From positions 1 through 64,000 of the forward strand of contig JAEYPE010000034.1 in the NCBI GenBank assembly GCA_023411035.1: DNA of 64,000 nucleotides, read 5' to 3'. Positions 63,452 to 64,000 of the stretch are shown one piece after another. The position numbers were made by a program, and so were the translations under genes. Position 1 is the stretch's first letter. Each line of letters opens with the position of its first letter. The DNA comes from Pseudomonadota bacterium. GTDB lineage: Bacteria; Pseudomonadota; Alphaproteobacteria; Azospirillales; Azospirillaceae. The notes beneath the pieces are model-generated. The model searched no databases, had not been told where the DNA came from, and was given only the letters and a program-made list of their open reading frames with translations.

Positions 63452-64000
63452 ATGCGCAGCCTCGCCATCGGCGCCACCGGCATGATCGCCCAGCAGTTGA
63501 ACGTCGAGACCATCTCGAACAACATCGCCAACGCGACGACGACCGGCTTCAAGAAGCAGCGGGCCGAGTTCCAGGACCTGCTGTACCAGAATTTCCGCCG
63601 CATCGGCTCCACCTCGTCGGATGCCGGGACCATCGTCCCGACCGGCGTGCAGATCGGCGCCGGCGTCCGGGTGGCCGCGGTCGCCCGCGTGCTGGAGCAG
63701 GGCAACCTGACCGTCACCGACAACAAGCTGGACGTCGCCATCAACGGCTCCGGCTATTTCCAGGTGCAGTTGCCCAGCGGCGACACGTCCTACACCCGCG
63801 CCGGCAATTTCAAGCTGTCGCCGGAGGGCATCATCGTCACCGCCGACGGCTATCCGGTGCAGCCCGCCATCACCATCCCGGCGGAAGCCGTGGACGTCGC
63901 CATCAACGCCTCGGGCGAGGTGTTGGTGAAGCTGGACGGCCAGGTGGCGTCGCAGAACGTCGGCCAGATCCAGCTTTCGACCTTCGCCAACGCGGCGGGC
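63452..64000 (+). CDS. flgG: Flagellar distal rod protein FlgG (partial, 3' end off window)
   Basis: The first 183 codons of the distal rod protein (normally about 260). It starts MRSLAIGATGMIAQQLNVET with VETISNNIANATTTGFKKQR, and has the FlgG-typical loop YQNFRRIGSTSSDAGTIVPT. AAAGGAGTAAGGAACC lies upstream of the ATG. The end is outside the window. Confidence 0.97.
   Translation, partial: MRSLAIGATGMIAQQLNVETISNNIANATTTGFKKQRAEFQDLLYQNFRRIGSTSSDAGTIVPTGVQIGAGVRVAAVARVLEQGNLTVTDNKLDVAINGSGYFQVQLPSGDTSYTRAGNFKLSPEGIIVTADGYPVQPAITIPAEAVDVAINASGEVLVKLDGQVASQNVGQIQLSTFANAAG

Overview
The window looks like chromosomal DNA of a high-GC alphaproteobacterium, most likely Azospirillum or a close Rhodospirillales relative. 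The grounds are the combination of GcrA, a CckA-type hybrid kinase, a mammalian-type NADP isocitrate dehydrogenase, an alphaproteobacterial SOS box (GTTC-N7-GTTC) upstream of recA, CcoG, and a large flagellar cluster interleaved with cckA. No rRNA, tRNA, CRISPR array, prophage or intact insertion sequence was seen. The genus is inferred from family knowledge, not from a search.

Layout, left to right. 1-6.1 kb: the macromolecular synthesis block yqeY-dnaG-rpoD (minus; rpoD runs off the left edge), divergent from carA. 6.3-18.5 kb: housekeeping and signalling genes: an orphan hybrid histidine kinase, serA, an arsC-like gene coupled to prmB, a yhiM-like membrane gene bracketed by two transposase 3'-end remnants, a GNAT gene, an orphan acetolactate-synthase-type ACT gene with a structured leader, and the coupled psd-pssA pair for phosphatidylethanolamine synthesis. 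18.5-27.3 kb: LysM and small membrane proteins, a LOG protein, icd, an ExoD-like protein, gcrA, an anti-sigma-like remnant, a second and unrelated type of isocitrate dehydrogenase, and an ABM monooxygenase. 27.3-36 kb: a chemoreceptor, a CoxE-like VWA protein whose usual MoxR partner lies 3.5 kb away, an HD-domain (MESH1-like) hydrolase, ccoG without its usual cco/fix partners, a serine/threonine dehydratase, a DUF962 protein and a bacteriohemerythrin.

36-44.7 kb: alaS, a MetA-like outer-membrane protein gene inserted in the opposite direction between alaS and recA, recA with its SOS box, a small methyltransferase and cckA. 44.7-50.2 kb: flagellar export and basal-body genes in two divergent operons, flgB-flgC-fliE-fliQ-fliR-flhB (minus, running towards cckA) and fhlB-orf-fliO-fliP (plus). 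50.4-52.3 kb: kup. 52.4-58.0 kb: a tightly coupled minus-strand operon cheZ, a MotB-like gene without the channel Asp, a MotB-like gene with it, and a 1,151-residue periplasmic TPR protein. 58.4-62.2 kb: a KGG-repeat stress protein and the operon fliL-fliM-DUF6468-motE. From 62.7 kb: flgF and flgG (running off the right edge), preceded by a sigma-54-like site.

The motility genes together cover the switch (FliM), its phosphatase (CheZ), the export gate (FliP, FliQ, FliR, FlhB, FliO), the rod (FlgB, FlgC, FlgF, FlgG, FliE), FliL and MotE, while CckA and GcrA are cell-cycle regulators that usually feed flagellar transcription in this class. The most unusual items are the cheZ/MotB-like/TPR operon, the leader and terminator hairpin upstream of the orphan ACT gene, the yhiM cassette between IS remnants, and the two isocitrate dehydrogenases of different lineages 2.4 kb apart.
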